NCBI RefSeq assembly: GCF_963675165.1
Contig: NC_087381.1
Coordinates: 3,968,001-4,032,000, forward strand
Reading direction: 5' to 3'
Source of the DNA: Halichondria panicea
Lineage: Eukaryota; Porifera; Demospongiae; Suberitida; Halichondriidae
DNA length: 64,000 bases
Numbering within the stretch: the first letter of the stretch is position 1; every line of letters begins with the position of its first letter. The notes under the pieces are model-generated. The model was given only the letters and a program-made list of their open reading frames with translations, had not been told where the DNA came from and ran no database searches. Shown here in pieces: positions 52,741 to 63,164 of the stretch. The translations under genes and the position numbers were made by a program.

Positions 52741-52749
52741 GCTGCTACT

Positions 52750-53610
52750 GTAGTAGCAACACTCCATGGACAGGTTTTGCTACTCTCTTCTGTTTGCTAC
52801 TCTCTTCTGAAAGGCTGCAATAACATTAAGCCAAGAAGACATGATGAAATGATGATTAGAAGCCTATAGAAATCCTTGAGCAGCTGTACACAAACACATT
52901 ACCGTATACTTCGAGTGCGCATGCGAACCGAGGCATAATGAAAACACCCATAGTTAAATCAGTTGATCATTTTTGTACCTTTGATATGCTCAGTGAGGAA
53001 TCCCGAGTTTAAAGCCTTTAACCTCCTTGAGTAAGCGATTCAAAGTCACTTGGTTTTGGTCATCTTTGAATATTACAATAATCATGAATAAGGTTGGCAA
53101 GAAAAATAAGAAAAATAAGACACTTAATTACCCAGGCTCGGTTTTCCACCCAAGGAAGTTTTCTGATCCTCTGTTAACAGCACACCGTAGATCCGTCTTG
53201 TTTCACGCTGCAGTGAGAAAAACAGTTATATACCCCAATAATTGGATTGTCCCGGCATCTTGATGTACTGTAAATATTTATAACAAAAACTATGTGCAGT
53301 TCATTTGTTTCTCAATTACTGCTTAAACATGTAGAAGACACCTACAGCTGGCTACAGTAGTTTGAACACCATTGGGATAGTGCAGCTTGGCCGGAAGAGT
53401 TGTGTTAACCTTAATTATAGTGGGTAATTTCTTTGGGAAAATATATAGACAAAACTCGCCCTGAAATGCGGCCACTCACTATTCCGTACACTGGCCATGC
53501 ACCAGTACAGTATACTGGTTGGATGCCCAAAAACTAGGTCATTTTGGGTGTAGGTTGGCAGATAAAATTGGACACGTACGTACAACAAACTAAATTCGAG
53601 TGGTGAAGCT
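52750..53610. other. No gene recognised
   Basis: Includes a GCGCATGCGAACCGAGGCAT word (52915) related to 50910; no supported coding sequence. Confidence 0.4.
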
Positions 53611-53626
53611 TAACGCATTAACTTAC

Positions 53627-54088
53627 TCTAACTTCATCAGGGACATTTTTCTTTTTCCTCTTTGGAGTGCTACAAGACGAGCTGGAAATCTGCTCTTCAA
53701 CATTTCTTACTCTTCTCTGGGTAGTCTTTACTGTAGACACAAGCTTTTCAATTGCTGAGTTAGTTTTCTGTAGTTCCTTTAAAATCATGACATTGGAGCT
53801 GGTAGAACTAGCAGCCTGGAGGGACTTCTTTTTCTTCTTTGTTCTTTTGGGTGGTGTTGACGATTGTTCTAGGCCATCGTTGTCCTCGTCTTCACTAGAA
53901 CTGGAAGCGAACGCCGGACGCCGTCTCTTTTGACTACCAGGGTACTGCCGCCTATCCAATGATCCATTGCTGCAGCTATCACTTAATTCATGATCACTTA
54001 AGTCAAAAGCTTCTAGGTTTAAGTTGCGAGCCATTGATTTCAATCGAGCTAGAGAACTGTGTACTGTGCTGTGCAGCTGGCTGACCAT
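53627..54088 (-). CDS. First coding exon of an unidentified Ser/Lys-rich protein
   Basis: ATG at 54088 opens a frame of 154 residues ending at a strong donor GTAAGT (53621-53626). It starts MVSQLHSTVHSSLARLKSMA and has an acidic-Ser patch (FDLSDHELSDSC, SSSSEDEDNDG), a basic nuclear-type stretch (PPKRTKKKKKSL) and a helical segment likely to coil (LKELQKTNSAIEKLVSTVKT). It ends STPKRKKKNVPDEVR. The composition resembles N-terminal regions of BEN-domain proteins, and 'VPxEVR' at the exon end would fit the start of a BEN domain, but no second exon could be identified. It is undamaged, so it may be a host gene or a recent TE gene. No RNA-binding or catalytic motif is seen. Confidence 0.5.
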
Positions 54089-54289
54089 GTGCTCCTAATA
54101 ATACTGCGCATGTGTAGATATCGGAAGTGCCGCCCTCGACGTTGTAGTCTAAATCTGCCTTGATTCGAGCATAGATTTTTCTCAGTACTGTTCGCGTGCA
54201 ACAGTGGCGGCTTGCGAGTCTATAGACTAGACGTCTGAGTTGAACGAGTCGAGTGGATATCCATGGGGAGAGGATGGTCAGGCTTCTAC

Positions 54290-55180
54290 AGATAATATTG
54301 TTCTCTCCCCATATGTGTCAGTTACACTGGCTTAGGGGTGTGTGGTGTGTATAGCTAGCTGTTTTCTGTCCCGCCTTTAGCCAATCAACTGTATAGGGTA
54401 TGGCTATACCCGTTGTTTTCTGTTGTTTTCTGTTCCCATGTGTCAGTTACACTGGCTTAGGCCAGTCGACTTAGGCAGTGGGGTGTGTGTGTAAAGCCTT
54501 GCTTGCTGTTTCTCGCCTTTAGCCTGTCAACTTAGATGTGTTTGTATAGCCTTACCCGTTGCTCTCTGTTCCCATGTGTCAGTTACACTGGCTTAGGCCA
54601 GTCGACTTAGGCAGTGGGGTGTGTGTGTAAAGCCTTGCTCTCTGTTCCCATGTGTCAGTTACACTGGCTTAGGCCAGTCGACTTAGGCAGTGGGGTGTGT
54701 GTGTAAAGCCTTGCTTGCTGTTTCCCGCCTTTAGCCTGTCAACTTAGCCTTACCTGTTGCTCTCTGTTCCCATGTGTCAGTTACACTGGCTTAGGCCAGT
54801 CGACTTCAGCAGTGGGGTGTGTGTGTAAAGCCTTGCTTGCTGTTTCCCGCCTTTAGCCTGTCAACTTAGATGTGTTTGTATAGCCTTACCTGTTGCTCTC
54901 TGTTCCCATGTGTCAGTTACACTGGCTTAGGCCAGTCGACTTAGGCAGTGGGGTGTGTGTGTAAAGCCTTGCTTGCTGTCAACTTAGGTGTGTGTATAGC
55001 CCTACCCGTTGCTCTCTGTTCCCAGATGGGTGTGTGTAGGTGTGTGTATAGCCTTGCTTGCAGCCATGCTACGTAAGCGTGTGTGTATGATTATATAGCC
55101 TTATATAGCCTTACCTGTTACTCATGTGTCAGTTACACTAGCTGGTTTTAGCCTGTCAACTTGACAGCGGGGTATGTGTG
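54290..55180. repeat. Minisatellite, about 110-150-bp units
   Basis: Around seven irregular units of TGTTCCCATGTGTCAGTTAC, ACTGGCTTAGGCCAGTCGAC, TTAGGCAGTGGGGTGTGTGT and GTAAAGCCTTGCTTGCTGTT with optional CCCGCCTTTAGCCTGTCAAC. Units vary by loss or gain of whole sub-blocks, suggesting unequal exchange or replication slippage. No frame is conserved. Confidence 0.9.
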
Positions 55181-55188
55181 TAAAGTAG

Positions 55189-55197
55189 CCACACTGC
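55189..55197. repeat. MULE-like target duplication, left
   Basis: CCACACTGC immediately before TAGCCTCG; repeated exactly at 56502-56510. Confidence 0.9.
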
Positions 55198-56501
55198 TAG
55201 CCTCGATCCCAGGCCGATCCGTCTCTAATTGAACGCTAGGTCGCCTCCTCGGCCTGGTATTGATTGTATCTGGGCGTGACTGGAAACTGGTAAGTATCAG
55301 CTATGACTGTAAAATCTTCAGTTTATCACAGTTGGCTAAAAATACAGCGATATAATGATATAATGACACTAGAAATTAATACTGTGCACAGCAGTACTGT
55401 GTCCATAATAAAATGCAGATGTTTAGAAGCGAAGATCTCAAACAAGAGCTTCCAGAAAGACTTAATAAATACTGCGTTGGATATGCCTGCTAAGCCTTCA
55501 GGTGGCATAACAAAGATTGTGTGTTCACAGTGCATCAAGAGACAGTAGAATCCTGACGTCACTGGTCAGGATAGCAACCACAAGTGTTGAAAGAGCCATT
55601 CCACGTCCGTAGTTTTAGTGCAGGTAGTTCTATAAGATCGGACCCTTGGGAAGGACACGAGTGGCACTGGGGCATCCTCTTTCAATTAGTTCACACCCAT
55701 CAGCTAGGAGGAGTACGACGGGGGTTGGAGGGGAAGGTTCCATTTTGCTCCTGTATACAAATTAGTATGAACTTAAATTCACCATTCCACTATACAATTC
55801 CACTATACAATTCCACTATACATTTTGTAACTCACAGTGATGGTCCACACAAACTAGCCACGATCCCAGGCCGCACTTCCTTGAAGGCCGGTGAAGGAGG
55901 CTATCACAACACCAGTACCAGTGCCGTAATGTCATATCTTGATCCAGATACCAAGGATTGGGCTATAGGCTATAGTGTACAATTTCCAATGATGAAAGGG
56001 TATTATTGATTTATATCGCTCACCTTGACAATACATCCCAGGCCCAGCCACTTGTGGACACCCCTGAGCATAGTATACAAGAGATCGATGGCCAGAGTCT
56101 GAGGATAGACTCTACCAAGTGTATCTGGCAATCAATGGTCTAATCAAGCGCTTGTATTAAATTGTGTAGTCAATCAAAGGTAGCCACTGATAGCAGAAAC
56201 TTGAGAACCTAGGTCTGTTCTTTCACAAGAGTGATGCTCCTTCTTCCTTCGCACAAGACAGCTCCTCACACTCTAGCTAGCTAAGCCTATATCTATGACA
56301 AACTAAACGAATAGACCTATGACACGGAGTTCTTTGTGATTTAACGGTGATTTTACGGAGTAAGTATGCTTACATGTGTTCTATTCGCTCCACCTTGCTC
56401 AGGTATTCGCTCTTTTTTAGCGCGCCCAGATACAATCAATACCAGGCCGAGGAGGCGACCTAGCGTTCAATTAGAGACGGATTGGCCTGGGATCGAGGCT
56501 A
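55198..56501. mobile_element. MULE-like element with 80-bp TIRs and 9-bp TSD
   Basis: TAGCCTCGATCCCAGGCCGA opens the element and the reverse complement closes it, near-identical over about 80 bp. The 9-bp CCACACTGC flanks both ends, which fits Mutator-like transposons. The termini begin TAGCCTC like the element at 16742. Two weak interior frames (55303-55548, 55584-56009) have no recognised domain, so it is probably non-autonomous. Confidence 0.9.
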
Positions 56502-56510
56502 CCACACTGC
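56502..56510. repeat. MULE-like target duplication, right
   Basis: CCACACTGC directly after the right end. Confidence 0.9.
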
Positions 56511-58256
56511 TGGACTCATGTTGACTTGGAACAACTGAAAGCTAACTATACTACTGGCTCGTATAGCTACCGTGCATGGTAAAACATAAGGAGGCGGAAA
56601 AAGGGCGCCCAATAATTGAAGCAGAGCATCTGAGATTATAGAGTAATAATAATATTATTTGTTATTATGACATCATTAATTTTCAGATTTCTAGGGGAGA
56701 ATAATCCCAGGGCGCTCCCCTCTCTCTGACCCTGGACTAGTCTGTGTGTCTATGTAGATTGCTACAGCTGCTCAAGAATCAATGAAGTGCAAGTAAGTGT
56801 TTCTAATAGGCTTCAATAGTCATGGATTCATGGATTTGCAAAATAATGTTTGGTTCTTGAGTTGTGCCTAGTTTTGCTTACTTAGAATGCCATTGTAGCC
56901 TTTTCAGAAGTGTGCTTAGCAAAAATTGTGGCTATCAATCATGTGTGTATCATCAATACTAGTATAGCAGTATAGCTTTATGTTCTGTACACCAAGGCAT
57001 CAGCCACACGTGGTGCTTTCATTTATATATTATATAGCACCATTGTCATGCAAGTTCACAGATATACCGGATTAATGCTGCAGAATAAACAGAAACTACA
57101 TGTCGATATGATGACTGTTAGAATAAAATTACATGATTGTGTTTTTTTTGAAAGTTGAAGGATATACTCCCATAACAGGCCCTCCCACTAGAGCTCTATA
57201 TAAAGGACACTAGCTATGACCATCTAAGTCCTTTATGCCGGACTGGAGGACAAGCTTGATGTTCCCCCAGAGCCAACTGAAACTGACTAGCCTCGATCCC
57301 AGGCCGCACTTCCTGGAAGGAGGCTACCAACCACCTGACAGACATACAGGAAACCACACCCACATTTTATGTCCGTACTGTTATCATACTCGCTTACTGC
57401 TGCATGCAATGAACGTTTGATTTCAGCAAGTTACAAGTACAGCTTCTTGAAAAAGACGACAAAAATATAAACAGTGCATGAACATACTATAGTTATCTAG
57501 TATTTGAATGAACCTGTGTCCTTTTTATTCGGGCTGTATATTCGAGAGCTCAAGACATGTGTGCGCAAAGGAAATCCGTAATATATATATAGCATGGCCT
57601 ACAATATAGAGCAAGTGCATGAATTAATGACAAAGGAAATTTGTGGGACATAATATACGGTATATATACTTGAGGACAAGTCTGATCTGGTCTATGCATT
57701 TGGGCATAGTGAATCTGACATGCAGTATATATTGCTGCATGCATACATGCATGTATAATTAAACATAATTATATTTCAGGACATGTCTCTTGGTTCGTAT
57801 ATAATTATATATATATACATGCATGGCAAAAGAAATCTATATTGGGACATATATATATAAGAGTGGCCTATAATATACGTACATATACACTTTACATATA
57901 CACTTGAGTAGTGGATCCAATGCACAATTCATTGCTTGGGACTGCCAAGCACATGCTGAATGTTTGGGTGTCAAAGGAACTAGTTTAGCAAGGCACGGCA
58001 CACTTTCTGATCATTCAACAGACTGTTGACTCATTCACAGCTGTTGGGCGTATAAATTGCATCTGGCTTCTCTGCCGAACAGTGGCGTAATTGGACATTG
58101 ATTTATTCTCTGTGTTCTCTCTTACAGAGGTTGAAAGAGGTGATGCTCTACTAATGGATTTCTGTGAGGTAATGGCAAAGAACAGTACACCATCAACCTG
58201 CACTTACATGCTCATCTGAAAGAGTGCATTTTAGATTTTGGTCCTGTTTACTCATT
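56511..58256. other. No gene recognised
   Basis: AT-rich. Holds a solo MULE-like end (TAGCCTCGATCCCAGGCCGC at 57290) facing GGAGGCTACC about 25 bp on, TATATATA runs around 57580-57880, and repeated ATATACACTT words. Confidence 0.4.
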
Positions 58257-59512
58257 TGTGACAGGGCCTAGGAAAACACCCGAGTTTATTTTTATTGTTG
58301 AATCGGATAAAACGTTCTCTAAGCTTCAAAATGATACCAAGATCGACCTTCTAGCTATGGAACGCTACGAAGGTATTGCAACGCCCTCTTGAGTAAAACG
58401 CTCAAACGTCATGAATAACTGAACTTCAATTATTGCCTTCCGGGCACTTCCGTATAGTTAGTTAGATGAAGGCTAGGCGTCTCTCTAGCTAGCTAGTATA
58501 GCTATGTAGCTGGATTGCTTGGCACCTAGGAAGGATCTTCGAAGAAATAAAGAGGCAAAGACTCCCGTCGCTCGAATGGTAAGCTTGTACTTATTATCTG
58601 TGTAATGTATCAAAGATCCCTCACTTGTATGGAGCCTACAGAAAGTGTCTCTGTCCTTCATACAGCTTAAAGGAAGCCTAAGTGAGTAGTCTTTCACTTA
58701 GTATTCGTCCGTATCGATCTAAGGCTTGATCCAACTTATTAGTAGCCTTATAAGAAGCTTTCCTCCTTTAATTTAGTACTGGTATCACTGCCATTGTGCT
58801 TAGTAGTAACAGGCCTGATGATGGGTGATCACATCATGGAGGGCCCAGGAAACTGCGTGGAATTGTCGTATAACATTTATATTGATGGTTCCCCCAGGTG
58901 GTGGTAAGTGTGAGAGAGGTGTGAGAAACGCTTGTCTATTGGCTAGAATGTAAGTGACATTGATATTGTGTCTATCTTAACTTACTACTTATCTGTAGGT
59001 TGTTATGAAGTGTTTATCCTCATAAGTGGTTTATCCTCATAAGTGGCACGGGATACGTACATCTAAAGAAACAAGAGTGGATCTACGCCAAGCTAGCTAG
59101 CTAGATAGCTGCTCTTTCTAATCTATTTCTGTTGCTAAATTATGTGTGTTAAGAAGTGGAGCTATAATATACCTGGCTCCTCTTGATGATTGTAAGTACT
59201 GGGCTGATGAAATAGTCCTTACAAGTTGTCCTCTTTAACAATAATAGGGAAATTCCTGGGGAATTTCCCCTCACGTAGACAGTAAATTTCATTATAAAAA
59301 ATGAACGTTCGGTGAGTTTCTTCAACGTCCGCGCTTGACCTGTTTAAAGCTTCGTAGAGACCCAAATTTTTACAGGTAGGTAGAGGAAGGGTTGAAGTTA
59401 GCACCTGTGAAAAAAAAATTTTTTTGCCCATGTTTTTCATTTCTACTAAATTGGCCTATAGCTTAATTTAATTAGTGCCACGTTAAGGGGGGTTTTCCTA
59501 GGCCCTGTCACA
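58257..59512. mobile_element. TGTGACAG-type DNA element, complete copy
   Basis: TGTGACAGGGCCTAGGAAAA and its reverse complement bound a 1256-bp element. TT flanks both sides, in place of the TA of the MITE at 13709. The interior is collinear with 16115-18750 except for the nested insertion there. No transposase frame is present. Confidence 0.85.
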
Positions 59513-59531
59513 TTTTGGCTACTCAGGTATA

Positions 59532-60450
59532 TTAACCCTTTCCCGGCTTTAATTAAAAAAACAAAATACAGAATAAATACATATTTTTCTTTAAAAATAA
59601 ATATCTCATGAACAATGCATTGAAATCACTTGCAACTATTTCCTACAGGTAGCCCAGATCCTGGGGGTACCATGACATCATCATCGTTACCTAGCAACTG
59701 ACCACCCCCCACTAATTAACAATTTTTTACACATTTTACAATTATGAACATAAAGAATATTGTATGAAGGCATGAAGTAACTAAAAACACTAAGTGTTCT
59801 CAATGTTCTCACGGTGACATGGTTCAATTAGGATCAGCAGAAACTTCTCTGCGAGGTCGTATCGGCAGACGCTCTTTTCCCGGGAAATGTTTTCTTCACC
59901 TACACACAGGTTTACAAGTTCAATGGTGGCTCATGATGTCCACTTGTGTACTAACTAGACTAAGCATACCATACTGAAGCTATCCAAACTACATATGATA
60001 CTCCATAGTTACTTACAAGGTCCAGGACTTTGGTTCATGCTCAGGAGCTTCTTCCTCTGGCTCTTCAGGCTCTATGTTTATAGCTTGACCTCTGAAAAGT
60101 AGTTTCCTCTCTTGGTATGATCCCAGTCACTGTCCTCTTACTCAACAAGGCCATAAGCATCATTATTCTCACTGTCTAGCTGCCCTACTGTCTAGCTGCC
60201 CTAGAACCTCGCTGAGGTTGTACTACGAAGATCTTGTAGCCATTATCAAACGGTCACTTTTCTTTCGACAGTACTGCACAAAGCGTACCTCGAGGCAAGA
60301 TATTAAAGATACCATGTGAAAGAGCAGCCCAATGCGCATGTGCTGGTACCTACAGCATGCGCATAGCTCCAACACAGCGCCCACAACGATTTTTTGAAAA
60401 TTATCACTACCGCTGCCGTCATATGACGGCTAAAGCCGGGAAAGGGTTAA
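59532..60450. mobile_element. piggyBac-type MITE TTAACCCTTTCCCGG, copy 2
   Basis: TTAACCCTTTCCCGGC at the left and GCCGGGAAAGGGTTAA at the right, with TTAA at both ends. It is in opposite orientation to the copy at 28386, with the same interior (for example GGTCGTATCGGCAGACGCTC, AATGCGCATGTGCTGG). The palindrome GCCGTCATATGACGGC lies at 60415-60430, near the right end. The last TTAA is shared with the next element. Confidence 0.85.
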
Positions 60451-60951
60451 GGACTGGGACCTTCAATTATTGCTGAATCAGCTAAAACGCATCCACGCCC
60501 ACGATTTTTAATATGTTTTGTGTGTAAAAATTTTGTGCAGCTACTTATCTTTTTTAGTTCTAAAAACGGTGTTCTAAACCTTCCTTTTAGCTCTTAATTC
60601 TTAGTGTAGTAGGTAGTTTAAAGGCTTAAGCAGACATATCCGCTGGGAGAGAGCTACTTCTTTGGCCAAAGGTGAGATTTTGCACAAAACTTAGTCTTAC
60701 AGCTGACAATAAATTTTTATAGGCTAATAACTTACTCTAAATAGAACATGATGCTCTCCCAGCGGATATGTCTGCTTAAGCCTTTGAACTACCTACTACA
60801 CTAAGAATTAAAAGGAAGGTTTAGAACACCGTTTTTAGAACTAAAAAAGATAAGTGGCTGCACAAAATTTTTACACACAAAACATATTAAAAATCGTGGG
60901 CGTGGCTGCGTTTTAGCTGATTCAGCAATAATTGAAGGTCCCAGTCCTTAA
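60447..60951. mobile_element. Foldback element with arms of about 230 bp
   Basis: TTAAGGACTGGGACCTTCAA and its reverse complement bound a 505-bp element whose arms are nearly identical inverted copies, including AAACCTTCCTTTTAG and GCAGACATATCCGCTGGGAG. Only about 90 bp in the middle is unpaired. The ends match those of the elements at 20175 and 26700. Confidence 0.9.
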
Positions 60952-61008
60952 TATACCTGAGTATTCAGCTAAGAAAGGATCTTAGGATCATTTCATAAAA
61001 ATAGCGAT

Positions 61009-61660
61009 ATATGTCTTGCCAGCGTGTTCATTGGCCACCATGTGTTCATTGGCCACCACACTTCAAGCGTCAATTTGCTCCACTACTTGATAGACATTTC
61101 TTTGAAGAAGGATCACTCAAAGCTCATTCTTTAACACAGGCTCTAAATGAAGCTCTAAATGAGTTTAGTACCAATGACTTAAAATAATGTTATTCCCCCA
61201 GTATCAGAAAGTGCCTCGACTGACATAGCATCCCTTTTAACTTTGTTTATTGGTCACGAGGATTACACATTATACCAAAAAGCATCTGCAGTAATTGTTG
61301 GGGGGTTTGTGCTTGGATCAGCTTTGAGTCGGCATATTACTAAGTCCCATGTAATGGCTATTCATCCTGACTGACTTTCCTAATGAGCTCTATCTAGATA
61401 ATTTTTGTCGAGTCAATGTTCACGATAATTTGAGTAATAGTAGTCAATCTCACTGGATCGCACGAGTTACTTTTCATGACCCTCATGTATGCAAAGTCTG
61501 GTTTGGTGGTCCAACACAAGTATGGTGTAGGTCATTAACAACAGGTGCATACTATATCGAACTTTCTTCTATAAAAACTCGAGTAGCTTACTGTGAACAT
61601 GAGGTTGATTTTGGGAGTCGTATTGGTAAACAAATTGTTTTAGTTGACTACAGTTCGTAG
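61009..61660 (+). pseudogene. Gene with the VWFGGPTQVW domain, copy 3
   Basis: Three consecutive plus-strand segments: VHWPPHFKRQFAPLLDRHFF with EEGSLKAHSLTQALNEALNE to a stop near 61185; VIPPVSESASTDIASLLTLF and IGHEDYTLYQKASAVIVGGF with VLGSALSRHITKSHVMAIH (about 61190-61370); and the frame 61430-61660 (SHWIARVTFHDPHVCKVWFG, GPTQVWCRS, YYIELSSIKTRVAYCEHEVD, FGSRIGKQIVLVDYSS, TAG). The last part matches 12304-12615 and 19739-19985. The first two parts may be earlier exons or frame-shifted pieces of the same protein. I do not recognise the family. Short duplications (GTGTTCATTGGCCACCA, AGCTCTAAATGA) disturb the first segment. Confidence 0.5.
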
Positions 61661-61779
61661 TTAATTATAATCGTGCACACAACCAACGCCCATGTATAAT
61701 ATTATTATTACACTGTGCAATTTCAATGTTGTATTTACTAAAAGTTATGCTAATAATGAATATTAATTACTGCAAAGCA

Positions 61780-62094
61780 TCAAGCAGTTGGTTCCTTTTG
61801 AACAGCACATCGCAAAATTTTTGCTGCTCTTGATGAACCTTTTATATTTCGCCAAAAATGAGACTGTTTCCATTTGGTAACATACTTTTCTGCCTGGTAT
61901 AAGGGAAGTTCAATCCTCATATCCTCCACAAGCTGCTCACGCTGGTTTTTATCCATGGTTATAACATTTTTTTCTGTAGAAGCAAACACCTCAGGCAGAA
62001 GTACCTCAGGCAGAAGTAAAGGTTGAGTGACACTTTGTAGTGAATTCGCTAGTAGTTCATCATACTTTTTATGCACTGTACACCTGTCGATTTT
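61780..62094 (-). CDS. Unidentified C-terminal coding segment
   Basis: A minus-strand frame HKKYDELLANSLQSVTQPLL, then KNVITMDKNQREQLVEDMRI with a Lys/Trp-containing end (YVTKWKQSHFWRN) and a stop at 61780. Upstream the frame is preceded by RQEAKRIVEKKRK in another frame, suggestive of a coiled region. An in-frame LPEVLLPEV duplication is present. It may be the tail of a transposon DNA-binding protein, cut by the BEL/Pao insertion at 62137. Identification is not possible. Confidence 0.35.
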   Translation of the reverse strand, partial: KIDRCTVHKKYDELLANSLQSVTQPLLLPEVLLPEVFASTEKNVITMDKNQREQLVEDMRIELPLYQAEKYVTKWKQSHFWRNIKGSSRAAKILRCAVQKEPTA

Positions 62095-62136
62095 CTCTTT
62101 TTCTCAACAATCCGTTTAGCCTCTTGCCTTTCCTGC

Positions 62137-62333
62137 TGTAAATAATCAGAATTCACTCTTACTTAACCGTTCAAACTATTATTATTTTCGTTATACTACA
62201 GGATTCAATTAGATTGACTCTTGTTCATCTTTCATTCATTTCTCACAACATGTGTCTGATCATGTGATTACAATACTGATGACATAATGTGTAGTGACAC
62301 AATAACTAGTAAGATAACATAATTTCCAACACA
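62137..62333 (-). repeat. Probable 3' LTR of the BEL/Pao element
   Basis: On the coding strand TGTGTTGGAAATTATG starts directly after a G-run (plus-strand CTCCCCCCG, 62334-62342) that serves as polypurine tract, and the segment ends near TTTACA at 62137. The partner LTR lies outside the window, so the inner and outer boundaries are estimates. Confidence 0.5.
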
Positions 62334-62399
62334 CTCCCCCCGTTGACCAAACATGGTCAACAATCGGGATAACATAATCATACGTTCAGTTCATTAAGT

Positions 62400-63164
62400 T
62401 CAATCGTCTTCCAGTTCATACATACAAGCCTTCCTGCGTTCATCAGCTTTTTGGGCTGCAACGCGTGTTGTTCTTTGTCGAGTTTCCACAGGATCTTCCG
62501 TGACCACGTCAGCTTCTTGTTCGGTGTCAGGTTCCTTGGCATCGTTAGTCGGCATCTCTGATCCATTGGGACATCTCACTTCTAAGGGGTATAGTAGTTG
62601 GATCGGTCGATGCAGCAGAGTCTGTTGGCGACCTCTCGTGGCCATCTTGACTGTGGCACCCCTGAATTGTCCATCTCGACCCTTCATGAGTTCCTGTATC
62701 CTCCCGAGCTTCCAAAGTCCACGGGGTAGGTGTTCGTTGTGTACGATCACGATATCTCCAATCGACAGGTTGTGGTCTCCAGTATTGGCAATTTTCTTCA
62801 CAGAATTGTAATGGGCTACCCTTAGTTCTGCTAAATACTCGGTTCTCCATCTATTCCAAAAGTGATTCAATGTACTGCTGAGATGCTTAACGCGTTTCGC
62901 AAGTTGTGTAGCATTGATTGAGAACTCTTCATCCTCGGTAGAATCACATAGATATCCAATGTGGTCGGGTAAGTTTAGAATTCGACGTCCCACAATTAAA
63001 TGAGAAGGAGTGAGTGCTTCCTCCAAATCGTTGGCCGAGATGTATGACAATGGTCTTGAGTTAATAACGGCTTCGATTTCCGTGACTGCAGTGAGGAGTT
63101 CATCTTGCGAGAGGTGGGCTCTCCCTATCACTTTTCGTAGGCAACGTTTTGTCGATTTGACCAT
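62400..63164 (-). CDS. pol: BEL/Pao Pol C-terminal part (DUF5641)
   Basis: A 254-residue frame starting MVKSTKRCLRKVIGRAHLSQ, the region just after the integrase catalytic Glu, then EAVINSRPLSYIS, LTPSHLIVGRRILNLPDH, LNHFWNRWRTEYLAELR and GDIVIVHNEHLPRGLWKLGR. These blocks define the DUF5641 domain at the end of BEL/Pao integrases. The stop at 62400 is followed by about 60 bp to the polypurine tract. The frame is displaced by one nucleotide relative to the upstream integrase frame. Confidence 0.9.
   Translation of the reverse strand: MVKSTKRCLRKVIGRAHLSQDELLTAVTEIEAVINSRPLSYISANDLEEALTPSHLIVGRRILNLPDHIGYLCDSTEDEEFSINATQLAKRVKHLSSTLNHFWNRWRTEYLAELRVAHYNSVKKIANTGDHNLSIGDIVIVHNEHLPRGLWKLGRIQELMKGRDGQFRGATVKMATRGRQQTLLHRPIQLLYPLEVRCPNGSEMPTNDAKEPDTEQEADVVTEDPVETRQRTTRVAAQKADERRKACMYELEDD

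Noticed and set aside
55584-56009. 141-residue frame inside the MULE-like element
   Set aside because: Contains tandem repeats (TTCCACTATACAA) and a nested TIR-like word; no recognised motif, so not called as a transposase.
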